A stretch of DNA of 64,000 nt from Microstegium vimineum (GCA_022036555.1 CM039139.1:3618441-3682440), one strand, 5' to 3'. Shown: positions 35,538 to 48,064, counted from the first letter of the stretch. Numbers and translations: made by a program. The notes: a model not told the origin generated them from the sequence alone.

Positions 35538-35681
35538 CCCCAGAGGAGTTCTTCTCCTCTGGGGCCTCGGGGGCTACCACCGCGGGGTGCGCTCGCGCAC
35601 ACCCCGCGGAGAATCAAACCTCTTGCTAACTCTGCAGGTCAATGGCAAAAGCCCCTATGCGGATTCTTCTTATCCGCATAG
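35538..35681 (+). other. Three consecutive perfect hairpins before the gypsy polypurine tract
   Basis: Hairpin 1 (35538-35564): 11-bp stem CCCCAGAGGAG/CTCCTCTGGGG with a 5-nt loop. Hairpin 2 (35580-35609): 10-bp stem CCGCGGGGTG/CACCCCGCGG with a 10-nt loop. Hairpin 3 (35655-35681): 10-bp stem CTATGCGGAT/ATCCGCATAG with a 7-nt loop. All stems are perfect and lie within 160 bp of the 3' LTR. A role in RNA packaging, stability or 3' processing is inference. Confidence 0.85.
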
Positions 35682-35696
35682 AGGCTCGAGGGCTAC

Positions 35697-36937
35697 TGTC
35701 GGGTACAAAGGTAAGGGGTATCTAACCTGCGATAATCTAATGCTTAACATAGCAACCATTTTCGAGGCAAAATCCGATCAGCCGCCCAATCAGTGGGAGA
35801 AGACCCATCAAACGAAGGCTTACCTCACCAACAACAGTGACCAGTCGTGGGCCGGCCCATTACTAGAAAAACGGTAGGCAGGACACCCCTCTGCGTCGAC
35901 CTCAGTAGACGGACAGGGGTCGAACGAACGACCCCTCCACCTCGACCCCAACTGACGGACGGGGTCGAACGAACGACCCCTCCGCCTCGACCTCAGCAGA
36001 TGGACAGGGGTCGAACGAACGACCCCTCCGCCTCGACCTCAACTGACAGACAGGGGTCGAACGAACGACCCCTTCGCCTCTGCCTCGACCCCTCGAATGA
36101 CGGACAGGGGGTCGATCGAACGACCCGCGAGCAGGAGGCTCGATCAGCTCACATACTCCCAGTATGGGGTAAAGAGAATCCGATGCGCCTACCTGCTCCC
36201 GCCTAACGCCATGGGTGCCCACTACCACGGTCAAGTCCATCAGTTCGCCGCTCATGCCCCGACTCTCCGTTGATCGTACAACCACTGTGACCACGCCTCA
36301 AGTACGGAGGTCAAAGGAGGTCAACCGTACTGCACCATGACGTTCGGCAACGTCCAGTCTGCTATCACCATGCCCTGAACATCGGAAGGACGGGAAGGCC
36401 ACGCCGCTACAGCAATCGACGTCCCACCGCGAGCATGGCGCCATGGACACACCTCTCATGCCGCTACAGTCTAGGATCCCTGTACTCTCAGACCTCCCCT
36501 TGGTCTATAAAAGGGAACGCTGGGATAGAAGAAAGGGCAGACGCATTCGTATCGGCTCACGCATTTGGACATCAGAGATCTCTCAACGAGCGGAGACATC
36601 AGCTCTGACCCGCATACACCAAGAGTCAAGTCACGCACACCACACCCGATTGCTTGATCAACATCTCAAGTAATCCACCAGCTCACTTAGGATAGCCTTG
36701 CTAGTCCTAGGTTTCGGCTCACTCTGAGCACCCCCGTGTAAACCTGCTTGTACCCCCTCTGTACGAGCACTTCGGTGCAAGATAATACAATCCATCCTCC
36801 TCCGCTGGACGTAGGGTCTTCTTTGCCCGAACTAGGATAAATCTTGTGTTCTTCTTGCATCACATCTGGGAGAGGGAGCACGCAATATACAAATTTACTA
36901 GTTGGTGATCTTGACCCCCTGGGTCATAACACCGACA
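35697..36937 (+). repeat. gypsy 3' LTR
   Basis: Second LTR of the element, followed directly by the GCAAT target duplication. It contains the same minisatellite (35905-36135) and TATA box (36506-36512) as the 5' LTR. Confidence 0.93.
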
Positions 36938-36942
36938 GCAAT

Positions 36943-39900
36943 GTTCATAAATAAAGGCTCATAAATCTGCAGTTTTTCTAAAAGCACAACACTACATCTA
37001 GTCCCACACATTTGCACATCTTCTATATATTTGCCTGCATCTTTCTTCTCTGTACATGGTTTGTATTCCTGCATGTTAAAAAATTAGATAACATGTGTCA
37101 TAAATTTATTGCTAGAAGGAGATAAAAAAAGGATGCTTATGTTCTTGGAACCTCTACTGGTGATGAGCAGGTTACTATTATAATGTTGTAGTGAAATTAA
37201 TTTTTCTAGGTAATTTAAGTTTTATTCATTAGGCAAAAATATCTTGCTATTTAGGCAAATTTTGTATTCTGAAAAAGCAAGCCCCACCCCAAAACCCAAC
37301 TCTCGGTTTATTTCCAAAAAATACATATCAAACAGAGGTAGGGGTGATGATGTCAATAACTAGTTTCCATACAAAAGTTAGACTAGTACAGTGGCTGAAT
37401 AGGTAGGATCCTCATAACAGTAGAAAAAAAGGAAAAGGAATGATTTGTCAACAATAAGACGTCACCTGCATTAGTCAGCACCCCAATCGCAATCTGTACT
37501 TCCCAACTCGAGAAAATAGAATCTTAGACTTCCCCTTATCACCTGCACATATTAAAGTCACTTAGAGCACAAAGTAACGCTTGACGGTAAAAAGAGTAGA
37601 GGTTATAGACTTATAGACACATATTTGGTGTTGGACACATCTAAAATTACCACAAGATTACTAATAACTTGCATGACTAATTATATTAAATTGCTTAGCT
37701 AATCTAGATGCATATTTTTTGGTGGTACTATTAGCTGTTTGGTTTTCTTCTCCGCTCAGAGTGCACTGCGTCCTAGATCCAGGCTACAGGTAGTCAGGAC
37801 AATGCAGCACACGCATGTTTGCTTGTCTGTGCTCGTAGCTCATGGACTCACGAAGAAACTGATTGGTTACATTATCCGAGGAGCAAGACTAAGGTGAGTA
37901 GCGGCAGCCACAGAACACGCACCGCGCAAGACAGGCCATGGGGAAACAGAACTCTGCAGAATCAGGCCGGCAAGGTACAGGTCACATGAGCTGGGCCTGG
38001 CCCAAGGCGGCATGCAGCAATCCAACGTCCCTACCCTGCATCTTTGGAGTCTAGACCAGCGAGATGCATGCATCCAAACATGTTATATCTAGTATATCAT
38101 GCTCGTCTACACTTTCATGTAGCCTGCTGCAGACTCCACCTTTGCTGCAGGTTCACTAGTGGCCAATCTTAGCCCAATACTACCTAACTATAACTAGTAG
38201 TGGCTATAGAAATAGCATGTGCACTAGATATAGTTACAACTTCTTAAGCAATGGAAAGTCGTTTAATATCATTGGAAAATTCAGAGAAAGCAAAACTAAC
38301 TTGTAATCTAAGAAAAAAAAACAAAGAAAGATTAGAGAAGAATGATGTAAAAATTGCCTAATAATTTGAATTATTTTGTCTTGATCTTGCCATAATATTG
38401 CCTGGTAAGAGTATATTTAGTTGCTTATTCTCAATGAAGTAACAATCAGAACCATGTACCAAACCCAACTCGATCTCAGATAAAAGCAACCTAAATAGCC
38501 AGTCAACCTAAAAGTTACCTATCCATTGTTATGATATCTGAGCTGCCTTGTGTAAGTTTTCCCCTTCAGGAATAACCAAGCCAAAGAGAAATATGAACAG
38601 CCAACACAGGCCAGTGTTTGCCAAGTTCTAGCTGATAAATCTCTTGCCTGCAATTAGCAAATAAGATAAGGTCTTCAATTAATTGACAGTTTCAGAGTAG
38701 AGAAAAAGATGATCCATAAGGATGATAAGACCTGAAAAATTAACAGCTACTACCTCAGTATGTGGAATTCTGTTCCACTACAAGCCCACTGCAACCATGA
38801 AAGTTGCAAAGTGTAGCAAGGATGAGCCCTGACCTCAGATAGTAGACAAAAGACAAAACAACTAACTAGGACAGCAGCAGATGTAGGCTGAACACAACAA
38901 ATATATTAACCCTACAAAAAGAGAAAATAAGAAATGAAATTTAGAATATTTCAAGTTAGCCACTAGAATTTAATTTCTTCACATGCCAATGTATGTGGCA
39001 AAGTGCAGAGAAATATGCATGCCCCACTTATATGAGCACCATCTACCTAGAAAGACGTTTTTCAGGAGTTTGCTGGTAAAAAAAATCATGCAAATACAAT
39101 AACACAAAATAAAGGAAGATCAAGGTGGTGGAGTTACATGTAGATGTTTGGCATAGACTGAAATACAATAACTTCAGGAAAATATCGCATCAGCCTGCTT
39201 GTTGTTGAGCATAGAAGAGCATATAACAGCTATGTGTAGTTCACCAGAGAGGAGAGATGGGTGTTCCCACGAGCTAAGACACACCAATCAAGAGTTTCTT
39301 TCGAAAAGAACTGCTTGCATTGAAGGAGATATGCCTGGCAGATCACTTTTTCCATGTCTCAGATGAACGCTTCAATCTCCCAAATTCACTGCTCCTGCAA
39401 TCTAGTCAACAGTTTTGAGTCAGAAAGCACACAATAAGCAAAAGGGACTAAAAGGCAGTAATCAAAACTTGACAACATTTACAGCTACAGAGCGTGTCAA
39501 ATTGTTGCAAAACTTAGCTTGTTCAGAATACATAAAAATAAAAGGCACTATTGAAATTTCTAATAAAAGTTGAGCTATTAGAGATTACAGAAAGGTTTAG
39601 AGATGTAAGGGAGTAAAGCCTTCCAAACGATTCATTGATGTCTTCAATACCAGAGCAAAATGAGAGATCCAGACCTTTTAAACTCTGAAGTTCAGAGGAG
39701 TTTTTTAAAATATCTATATATAAAAGTCAAGTGGCTCAGTTTACATAGCATGCAGGTATTCAATGGCTGCTGCTAGAAAACCAAGCAAAATGCTCCCAAT
39801 CACCGGTTCAGACAGAGCACAAGCACAAAGCTATAGAAATGCACAGGATCTGTAATCTCCATCGGATTACAATTGAAGTAGACAACTATGCACTTCTCAA

Positions 39901-41610
39901 AATCTCTAGTACCTACTTCCCCTCTTCAGGACTTGCATGCACAAGGCACAAATGTACAGGATTAAAATCTGAAGCAACAACTAAAACTCATTAGTACCTT
40001 TGCTGATGAGGAGGTGTCGACCTGATCTATAGGAATGCGAGCTCATGCTTTATGTCGCCAGCAGGGAGGCCAACAGCCTGCTCACGGGTCCACGGTCGGC
40101 GAGCGTGTATGAGGCGGAGGCCAGCGGCTCCGCCCAATTTGCGCACCGCTGATCTCGTGCTTTCTCATGAAGTCACAGTGACGAATCCTCTGCCTCCTCG
40201 GGTCATGTCCAGCCTACACTCGCTGGATCTGGAAGACAAAAACGAAGGAGAGAAGCGGATCTGAGAGGCAGGCCTCAACCCCAGGCGTAGCCGCGCAGGA
40301 AGGAGCCTCAGGTTCTCGGTGCGGGCGGTGTAGGCCGGAGGTGGTACGGGGACGGCGAATCTGAGGGGTCGATGCCTCGTAGGGAAATGACATCAGGGAG
40401 GCGCAGATCTGAGAGTTGGGGAGCTCAGTTTCGCACGGCAAAAAAGGGAAGGGAGGCAGGGGGGCGAACCTAGTGGGTGCTTGTCGCCAGATCTAGCTCA
40501 TCGCCGGCAACCGGCCAAGACCCGGCGAAGCCCCTCGGCACCTGGCTGCCAGCGGAGGGGGGAGCGGTAGGTCCACCTGCGTCGTATCCCGGAGCGTCGG
40601 CGGCGCGGCCGTGTGGTGGTGATGTGGGCGGAGACGAGACGGAAATGAACTCCTCTCCCGTGTGCTGTTGTTGGAGGCGGCTTTGGGCTAGCGACCCAGT
40701 GGCACCCGCCCCTGAGCCTGCAGGCCGTGCCGAGCGAACAAAATACGGCCGGCCGCACTAAAGTCTTTACCTTAGTTTATTACCTTATCCAGTGAGAGTA
40801 TAAAGTATGCTGCGGGTTTGTTTAAGCACTTCAAAACTTATAAACTTATGAGGTGATTTTATAGTCTTTTCGCTTGAACTTATTAGCTATATATATAATA
40901 TAATATATTTTTTTACAATAAAACAACATCAGCTAACTTACACTAGCCAAAAAAACACAAACCACATAATCCATCAGCAAAATAAACAGTATTGCTGGCT
41001 TGCGAGAGCCGCGAATCCACTCGCACAGCGAGGCAAGATTCTCACTCTAGGCTCCAACCAAATGAGGCTTTAAGTGAGGCAAGAATAAAAAACAACCTAC
41101 AATGCGTCAATGCCCACGATCGGAGAGATACGTACACATAGCCATTTATCACTGGCACACATAATTTTTCTCAATGGTTGTAACATCCTGACTGCCTCAT
41201 TACGCATGCTTGGTTTGCTTAGACCGGAGACCGAAATTAGGTAGTCTTCCTTAGTTAGGATTTCCTTGGCAGAGCATGACTTTGCATGTTCCACCAAACA
41301 TAGAGTATATCCTTACCCAGAGTAGGGAGAGACGAGAATGGGCAAGAGATCCAAACATCCTCTAATGTTTGTGCTTTGCGGGCCAATCTACTTTACCAAA
41401 CTCGGTTCATGGCTTCTCGCGATGCAGTACATTGTGCATCTGCACGTCCGTAGCCCACGACGATCATGCGCCCATGCTGCACTACACCAACAGATAATCG
41501 CTCATTCTTCAGGACACCGCTTTGGTCACTGCTCATATCATGGGCGGTTACTATATATACACGTATCCCATGGAAGGTTACTATATATACACGTATCCCA
41601 TGGACAGTTT
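36943..41610. other. Gene-poor intergenic DNA
   Basis: About 4.7 kb of mostly AT-rich sequence without a recognisable protein-coding exon. At 40010-40760 a GC-rich block carries short open frames on both strands; read on the minus strand it looks like a 5' leader-type exon region ending at a GGTACTAATG donor-like site near 39998, so an unrecognised transcript running leftwards is possible. I cannot support any product. At 41568-41604 the phrase GGTTACTATATATACACGTA is repeated twice in tandem. Confidence 0.4.
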
Positions 41611-41634
41611 AGGGTTTGTTTGAATCATAGTGCT

Positions 41635-42933
41635 TTTTTTAGATAAAGAATAGAAATTATCCGGCTTCATCTACCCGTGGGTAAAATCAAACCAAATTAT
41701 TACAACAGGAAAATTAAAAAGAAAGAAACTGACGGAAAAATTACATCCCCAACAAGGAACTCGAGTAGTCCTACGCGACAAACAGGCTTGCTTCGTGATG
41801 TCAATTCCACTAGAATAAGATCACCAACGTAATGACAGCACCACTAGAATAAGATCATCAGCGTCAAGACAAAAGCCGCTAAAAATACGTTTGTCAAACC
41901 TGGAGCTCGAGTAGTCCTACGCGACAAACAGGCTTGCTCCGTGATGTTAATTCCACTAGAATAAGATCACCAACGTAATGACAGCATCACTAGAATAAGA
42001 TCACCAGCATCAAGACAAAAGCCGCTAAAAATACGTTTGTCAAACCTAAAAAGGTATTGAAAACGTTGGACACCGACCACCATTGAAGACTGAATGCTTT
42101 TTCCAAGGCAACAACACAAAACACTTGGTGCAGATGCAAGCCTGCCCACCAAAAGACGAGTTGTTACGCCATCCAACGCCACCTCCGTCTTGAGTTGCGC
42201 AGTAAGGCAACACGCGGTAGGAAATCCTGGCCCTGACGAACAACAACTTCGACGACGCGTCAACTGCGCCGCCGCCGCCGGCCGGAGAAACCAGGCTAGG
42301 TTTTCACCCAGTTATTGAACCCCACGGGCATAACAGCTTCAGCGACGCCTTCAACAAGATGCGAGACACAGTGAGTACCACCGCCGTCGGTCCGGCGTAA
42401 GATGCCAGACAGGGTTTTCACCCAAACTGTCGCCCCGTGAACCGGTCGTCGAGCTTTGGAACCGATCGCCGTCCAGATCATCCGCCGCAGGGGAGGAAGG
42501 TGTTGGCGGCCAGATCCAGATCCAGCCGCCGTCACCCAAGAAGCCCCTGCCGCAGGTGCTGCCCACACGGCTCTAGGCCCAGAGGCCAGAGCCAACTGAA
42601 TTGTCCGCCGGAGAGCCGGATCCACCCACCTGGCCAGCCGCCGCAGTCGCCAATGGAGATGAATGAGGGGAGGGAACGGTTGTGGGATAGCCGAGGGAGG
42701 ACGAGAAGGGAGAAAGGATGGGACTGAGTAAGAGAAGCGAAGCGGGGCGCCGCCGCCGCAAGCCAGGGAGGAGCGGCGACGGCGGCCGGGGTGGCCCTCG
42801 GAGAGGCCCCGAGGGTGGCGGCGGTGGGATCCCACCGTGTCGCCTAGAGACGACGCGGGGGTCGGGTGCTCGCGTGGTCGTTCGCGGGTGCACCCGAGGA
42901 AAGGTTTATTTAGATATAAGGGTTTTCCACTTT
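41635..42933 (-). mobile_element. Internally deleted L1-type retroposon
   Basis: The element runs on the minus strand from about 42933 to an A-run seen as TTTTTTTT at 41633-41640. It is flanked by TTGAATCATAGTGCT (41620-41634) and TTGAATGATAGTGCT (42934-42948), a 15-bp target duplication with one mismatch. The front (42933-42300) is GC-rich like the 5' leaders of grass L1 elements (GGGTGCACCCGCGAACGACC), and the tail (AGATAA...ATCCGGCTTCATCTACCCG) resembles the tail of the LINE at 5118. No endonuclease or reverse transcriptase is present, so it probably moved in trans. Confidence 0.75.
41760..42049. repeat. 146-bp tandem duplication inside the mini-L1
   Basis: The segments 41760-41905 and 41906-42049 are near-identical, both starting CTCGAGTAGTCCTACGCGAC and ending TTTGTCAAACCT. 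Each contains two copies of a shorter CACTAGAATAAGATCA unit, giving four copies at about 41809, 41847, 41955 and 41993. Confidence 0.9.
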
Positions 42934-43066
42934 TGAATGATAGTGCTAGCTCTACTTTTGGCACTAAAGATTTAAATAGATGTGCTAAAAATTTTAGCAC
43001 CAAATGAGACCTTAAAATTTAACACTAAAGTTTAGCACATGGCAAATAGATTCAAACACCCCCATA

Positions 43067-45162
43067 GGCCCACTGCTTTCGACAACGTGGGCATTCATGT
43101 CTCAATGTCAGGAAGGAGTTCTCCTCTCTTTTCTTTTTTTTCCTTTTCTTTTTTGTCTGTGCTCAGTTAATTAACGTCCAATCCGTCTCAAAATTTAAAA
43201 ACAAAAATATAACTTTTTTTGTTTCAAGATGTATACGAGATTCTGCTAAATCTCTTTCGTTTTATCTTGTCCTCATTTGAGGAAGAGGATTTTTGTGCGG
43301 GTGCACAGTCTAATAAAAGTAAAAAGAAACAAAAAAAAGGAAGGCCCGTTGTTCATTTATTGTGCTCGGCGTGAAGCCCACGACTTGATGCTCCCATGTC
43401 CCACTTAACCAGTGAAAACTCATTTCAAAAGGGAGGCAAAGGAAGAAGCCATAAAATGAAACTGGTCCATTCCGAGAAACCACTTGATAAATAAGGCTCA
43501 TGTTATGGGTGTTTACTACACATCACGTCGAGTTGTTAGCTGACTAATTCAACTAGGCCAATTAGGTTTTCTTCTTTTGAGGATGTGATCTGTTACGTTT
43601 TGGTGTGTTGCCAACACAAGGTAACTCTCTATGTCCACCGACTAATTTTTGAATAGCAACTTTCTTCATCTCCTGTTTTCTGCTAATTTTGATATACTAG
43701 TGGCCGATGGGCCGATGGTCATGGCAGAGAAGAAAACACGGCAGCTCCTTTATGGAAATAGTAATGGAGCACCTTCGAGATCCAAGTGCCCATATAATTG
43801 CAGTTGCACCCTCTAGCCTCTTTTACGATTGTGTCGCATTTCAATCCTCAGCTAGCTCTTCCGTTGCTTATTTAATTTGTCCATTAGACCAGCCACAACG
43901 TGTGAATTATAGGATGCTCCAAACAAGAGAGAGTATGTTTGAGCATCGGATTGCACATTTCAGCTGTCAATGCTTGAAGAAAAAAAATGCTGGCAATTGA
44001 GGATTATTGGTTACTTGGTGCTGAAGAAGTGCTTAGACGAGAAAAGTGAACGCATATGTCATTTTTTGCATTTTGAAGGACCCTAGCTTGCACATTATAT
44101 GATTTTGGCGATGCTCACCATAATGGGTAGTCTTATATGGCCATGACATTTTGGAGTAAGATCTAAAGGTTAAGGCTATTATTAATGAGAGTTTTATCCG
44201 AGTTTATTTGTATTTAATAAGCTATCACATAAACATTTTTAATGGCGTGGTAATATTTGTAAAAAAAGAGAGAGAGAAGAAATAAAACTCTCTTGCACGT
44301 TTATCATTAAGAATTGTATTACTATTTTTTGTGAATTGATTTTCTTTAGCAAAACAACTAAATTGTTAAGATGATTCCTTGCTTTAGGTGTCACTTGTTA
44401 GGCAATTTAAGTGTCATTTGTTAGGCAATTTAAATGTCACTTATTAGGCAACATTGTGCTCCTAAATAGACAATTTACCCTTTTTCTACAAACCTAGAGG
44501 TAGCTTGTTAAGATGATTCCTTGCATGAAAACAATAAAATGTATACTGCTATATTATGACATGTAGGTAACAAATTTATGACACATTATCTTCTTTTTTT
44601 TTGACTATGCAGGATGTCGGCTACGTACAAAGGAGCAAGTGTAGTCCATGCACAGCTGCGCAAGTGTGTTTTTCCTAGGGACTTAGATGTATTGTGTTGT
44701 GCTTAGAAAACTGCTGATGCAAATTAATGTGTTCTGTTATGCTCTAGAAAACTGCAGATGCATGTGTACGAGTAGTACCTAAAAGCATATCATTGGGCAT
44801 GATTTCTCTTTTTCCATAATAACTGTGTTATGAGTCATTGGAAACTGTACCGTGCAAGTCATTTGGATACATACAGTAGTCTTCCGCCTGCAACAAGCTA
44901 ACATGATTAGCATTTTTACCAAAACAAGAATTCAATAATTATACTTTTTACTCCACTCATGTTATACTCAGATCCATTGTCATCTCTAAGCCAAAATCTT
45001 GTGTGCGCGAAATTAATATTGAACGTTAAAATAGATTAATGCAGTAGCTGTCAATGGCTTTATCGGTGCATAGAGGTCCATGAGCGGTGGCATGAAAGCA
45101 AAACGAAACTACCAAAAACAACCAATGAGTTTTCTATATCTATCTATATCTATATCTATATA
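43067..45162. other. Intergenic DNA without recognisable gene
   Basis: No open frame with family resemblance. It contains a small tandem repeat at 44388-44452 and a duplicated phrase TTGTTAAGATGATTCCTTGC (about 44362 and 44506). Confidence 0.5.
44388..44452. repeat. 23-bp tandem repeat, about 2.8 units
   Basis: Units GTGTCA(C/T)TTGTTAGGCAATTTAA at 44388 and 44411, then a partial ATGTCACTTATTAGGCAAC at 44434. Confidence 0.8.
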
Positions 45163-46959
45163 TCTATATATACCTAATACCTAATAATAATAAAGAGGTA
45201 AAATTTCAGCTATTTTTTTTGGTCCATCAATTTTCTCACCATTTTTTTTGGTCCATCCATTTTCTGGGTTTAACTTGTGCTAATACGAGTTATAATAGTC
45301 CTTGTCTAACACAATATGAAGTTCGGTTCCAAAACATATTGGATAGAGTTTTTAGGTAACGTAGCCTAGATAGCAAGGAATTTTAATCCATAGTTCGTGT
45401 CACGAGGAGTCACGTTAGGGATACTCCGTCTTCAAGATGATTATGCACAAGAGTCCAACATGGCTACGTAAGTCCATATAGGCCATGCCGCTCGTAATGT
45501 TTGTAATATTCACGACATTTTTTTTAGATTGATCAACTAATCTATATCTATTCACTAAAGATGTTCCAAAATTATCTTTTTGCAAATTTTCGGTTATTTT
45601 TTTGCTCTATCTATTTTTTTATCTATTAATGGAAAATTACTTCTGTCTCGAATTATATATAGCTATTATCTATTACGATAAGGACTCCAATTCTAGACAT
45701 AAGAAAAAGAAGGAAACTTTATGAGTGCATCTGACAAATTTTGCATATTTCCAATGGAGACAAATACCAGGATCAACACGTATTCATCCCTACCTCGCCC
45801 ATAAACTTTCCTGTGTGAAGCCTGTCTGAGCCGAGTCAAAATCACGGCCATAGGACAAATCGAGATCGAAACAAAATAAAATAATAAGAGACGAGATGAA
45901 TACCAAATATAAATAGATCGAGACACCAATTCGACTCCAATCAAACTCAGGAAGCTCCTATAAGGAAGGACATCACGCAGGCTCGGACTTTTAACCCTCC
46001 GGGCGTGGCAAGGCCGGGCGGTTGCGACACGTAGGTAGACCTCGGGCATGGGCTGCACCGACGAGTTTGAACGCGGGAAGGCGTCGAAACGATGAGGCGG
46101 AGCTCAGGTGCTGGCCACAGTTCACGACAACGAAGCACGACACATGAGCCCACTGATGACGACGACACAGAGCTTAGGGTGCGAGGGTGAGGCGAAGCTC
46201 GGCTACAAGACACAGACCGTGAAGAAGAGGTGGAGCTCGACCACAATGATGATGTGGAGCTCAGGCGCCGACCGCGGGCAACGATGACGACGTGGAACAT
46301 GGGCCCACAAACGGTGGCAAGGCGGAGCTCGTTCGTGGGCCACAGGGTGTGACAGCGAGGTGGAGCTCGGCCGCAAGCCACGGGCCACGACGACGAGGCG
46401 ATGCTTGGTTGTAGACCATGAGCCGCAACCCCGCGACGAACCTAAGCGATGAACAGAGGAAGTGTGCGTCTTGTTGAAAAGACGAGGCGGATATAGAGAG
46501 TGTATGCTTGGAAAAAAAAATGAGGTGTGCCAGAATCAAATTGGCGCCCACGACGACTACGACGAGGAGGACATGGCCCTTTCGACTTTCACGAGTTGTG
46601 TATCGACATCCGTGGCCTCGCTCATCAAGTCCGGCGCCTCCATCCCTCCACGACCAAGGTACATCTTCTTCAGGGTCACCAACCACTCTGATGTCTCGTC
46701 TGACACCGTCAAACCCGCGCGCTCCGCTGTCAGGGCCTTAAACGAGCAGCCATTGGCGGCACGCTCGGCATAATACTCTCTGTCTCGACCATTGTACCTA
46801 CCACCGACACCACCATATCCATCATGTCGCGGAGTGTCCATGTAGATATCGTATTTAGATGATGCAATTTCTGATATTATGTTTTAAAAAGTTTATAGAT
46901 TTATAATATAACATTTAAAACTATATACTCCCGTTGCAACGCACGGGCAACTTTGCTAG
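45163..46959 (+). mobile_element. Non-autonomous Helitron
   Basis: The 3' end has the diagnostic features: a hairpin CCCGT-TGCAACGC-ACGGG (46930-46947), 8 nt later CTAG (46956-46959), then host T. The 5' end is placed at TCTATATATACCTAAT (45163) preceded by A, giving the A|T insertion site. No Rep/helicase is present. The interior 45950-46840 is GC-rich, with overlapping open frames on the minus strand (for example 46841-46557 and 46381-45947) that could be captured gene fragments, but I do not recognise the source. The 5' end is less certain because it lies in a TATC repeat. Confidence 0.8.
46930..46959 (+). other. Helitron 3' terminal hairpin and CTAG
   Basis: 5-bp stem CCCGT/ACGGG with an 8-nt loop, an 8-nt spacer, then terminal CTAG followed by T. 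Confidence 0.85.
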
Positions 46960-47567
46960 TTTTATTAAAAAAGAAGAAAGGAAAAAAACTTCTCATTGTT
47001 GCGGTTACCACCAGCCATTCGAGCTTTATCTAGGCTGCCAAGTGTCATTCTACTACTAATTCCTGCTTCACCGAAATACCACTGATATGACAAGCCTACT
47101 CTAATATATTCTCACTAGAATATGCTCTATCATATATATTAGGATTCTCTAGAATATATCATCCGAGATAAAAACAAACCCTACTTTATAAAGTATATTT
47201 CCAAACCCGTAATCTCTTTTCCAGGTATGTTATATCTTTTTCCCTCGGATAATAATAAGTGACACACATTGCAGGTCATTTTCTTCACCAGATTAATTCT
47301 TGAGAGAGAATCCTATCTTTCTTTTTCTCCCGCACTAGTCCGTCCATAATCGTGGGGAACCAGTTCAGTACTCAGAGAAAATCGTCCTAATTTTGTACGA
47401 GTATCTGATTCGAGCTCCCTAACGCGCGCCTTTTGCAACGTGGCGGATGTGCCTGTGCTTAACTTGATCTAACACTTGCATAAAGGAGACGGGGACATAT
47501 TAGGCAAATCCCAACACGATTCTCCAGTCCTGAATCAACGTGTGGAACGGGCACTACAATACTACTA

Positions 47568-47935
47568 CTCACTCCATCACAAATTAAAGTCTAAAATTTT
47601 TAGAAAGTTAAAATATCTCAAGTTTAATCAAATTTATATGATAATATGATAACATTTTTTTTCTAATAACACAAAAAAATTATACATCTTTATATTAATC
47701 TCAATAAAAAAAGTTTAATACAACATGTCTTAACGACATACTAGGAGTCTGAAGAATAGTATATAGACAATCAGACTCACCCACAGTATCATTAAAATCT
47801 TCATCAATTATATTTTTATAATAGATATTTGATATCATAAAGTCTTTATATTTTTTTATAATTTTAAAATTATGATACATATTTTACCTTTTCAAGATTT
47901 TTGAAATAATGTAATATAATTTAGAATGGCTGGAG
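47568..47935. mobile_element. Degenerate Stowaway-like MITE
   Basis: Begins ACTCACTCCATCACAAATTAAAG and ends ATTTAGAATGGCTGGAGTA, inverted ends of the CTCCCTCC...GGAGGGAGTA type, with an AT-rich interior. Confidence 0.55.
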
Positions 47936-48064
47936 TACTATGCTATCGGCCCGATCGTTGTGTCTGTGTCGGAGTATGCGAAAGTTAATTGAAATCAGAC
48001 TTTTCTCTCTTTTTTTTTGAAACGAATTGGAATGGGACTAGTACTGTATGTCTGTATGGGTCTA

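Larger units (their letters stand above)
31159..36937 (+). mobile_element. Complete non-autonomous Ty3/gypsy retrotransposon
   Basis: The element is 5,779 bp, with LTRs of 1,242 bp (31159-32400) and 1,241 bp (35697-36937), each TGTCGGG...CCGACA. The 5-bp target duplication GCAAT occurs at 31154-31158 and 36938-36942, so both boundaries are exact. A primer-binding-site-like TTGGCGCGCCAGGTAG follows the 5' LTR. The 3.3-kb interior holds only gag remnants; there is no protease, reverse transcriptase or integrase, so it must depend on a partner element. By eye the LTRs differ at roughly 50 positions, mostly transitions. Confidence 0.95.
41611..43066. mobile_element. MITE split by a retroposon
   Basis: The left fragment AGGGTTTGTTTGAATCATAGTGC (41611-41633) and the right fragment from 42934 to about 43066, which ends ...GATTCAAACACCCCC, form inverted ends of one short element rich in TTAGCAC / GTGCTAAA motifs. 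The 1.3-kb retroposon at 41635-42933 was inserted into it, duplicating about 15 bp. Confidence 0.7.

Noticed and set aside
40010..40760. A protein-coding gene in the GC-rich block
   Set aside because: Frames are short, overlap each other on both strands, and no motif or convincing splice model supports a product; recorded only as a possible transcript.
42296..43003. 235-codon minus-strand frame
   Set aside because: It covers the GC-rich leader of the mini-L1 and crosses the element's boundary into the MITE; the sequence is low-complexity and shares no motif with known proteins.
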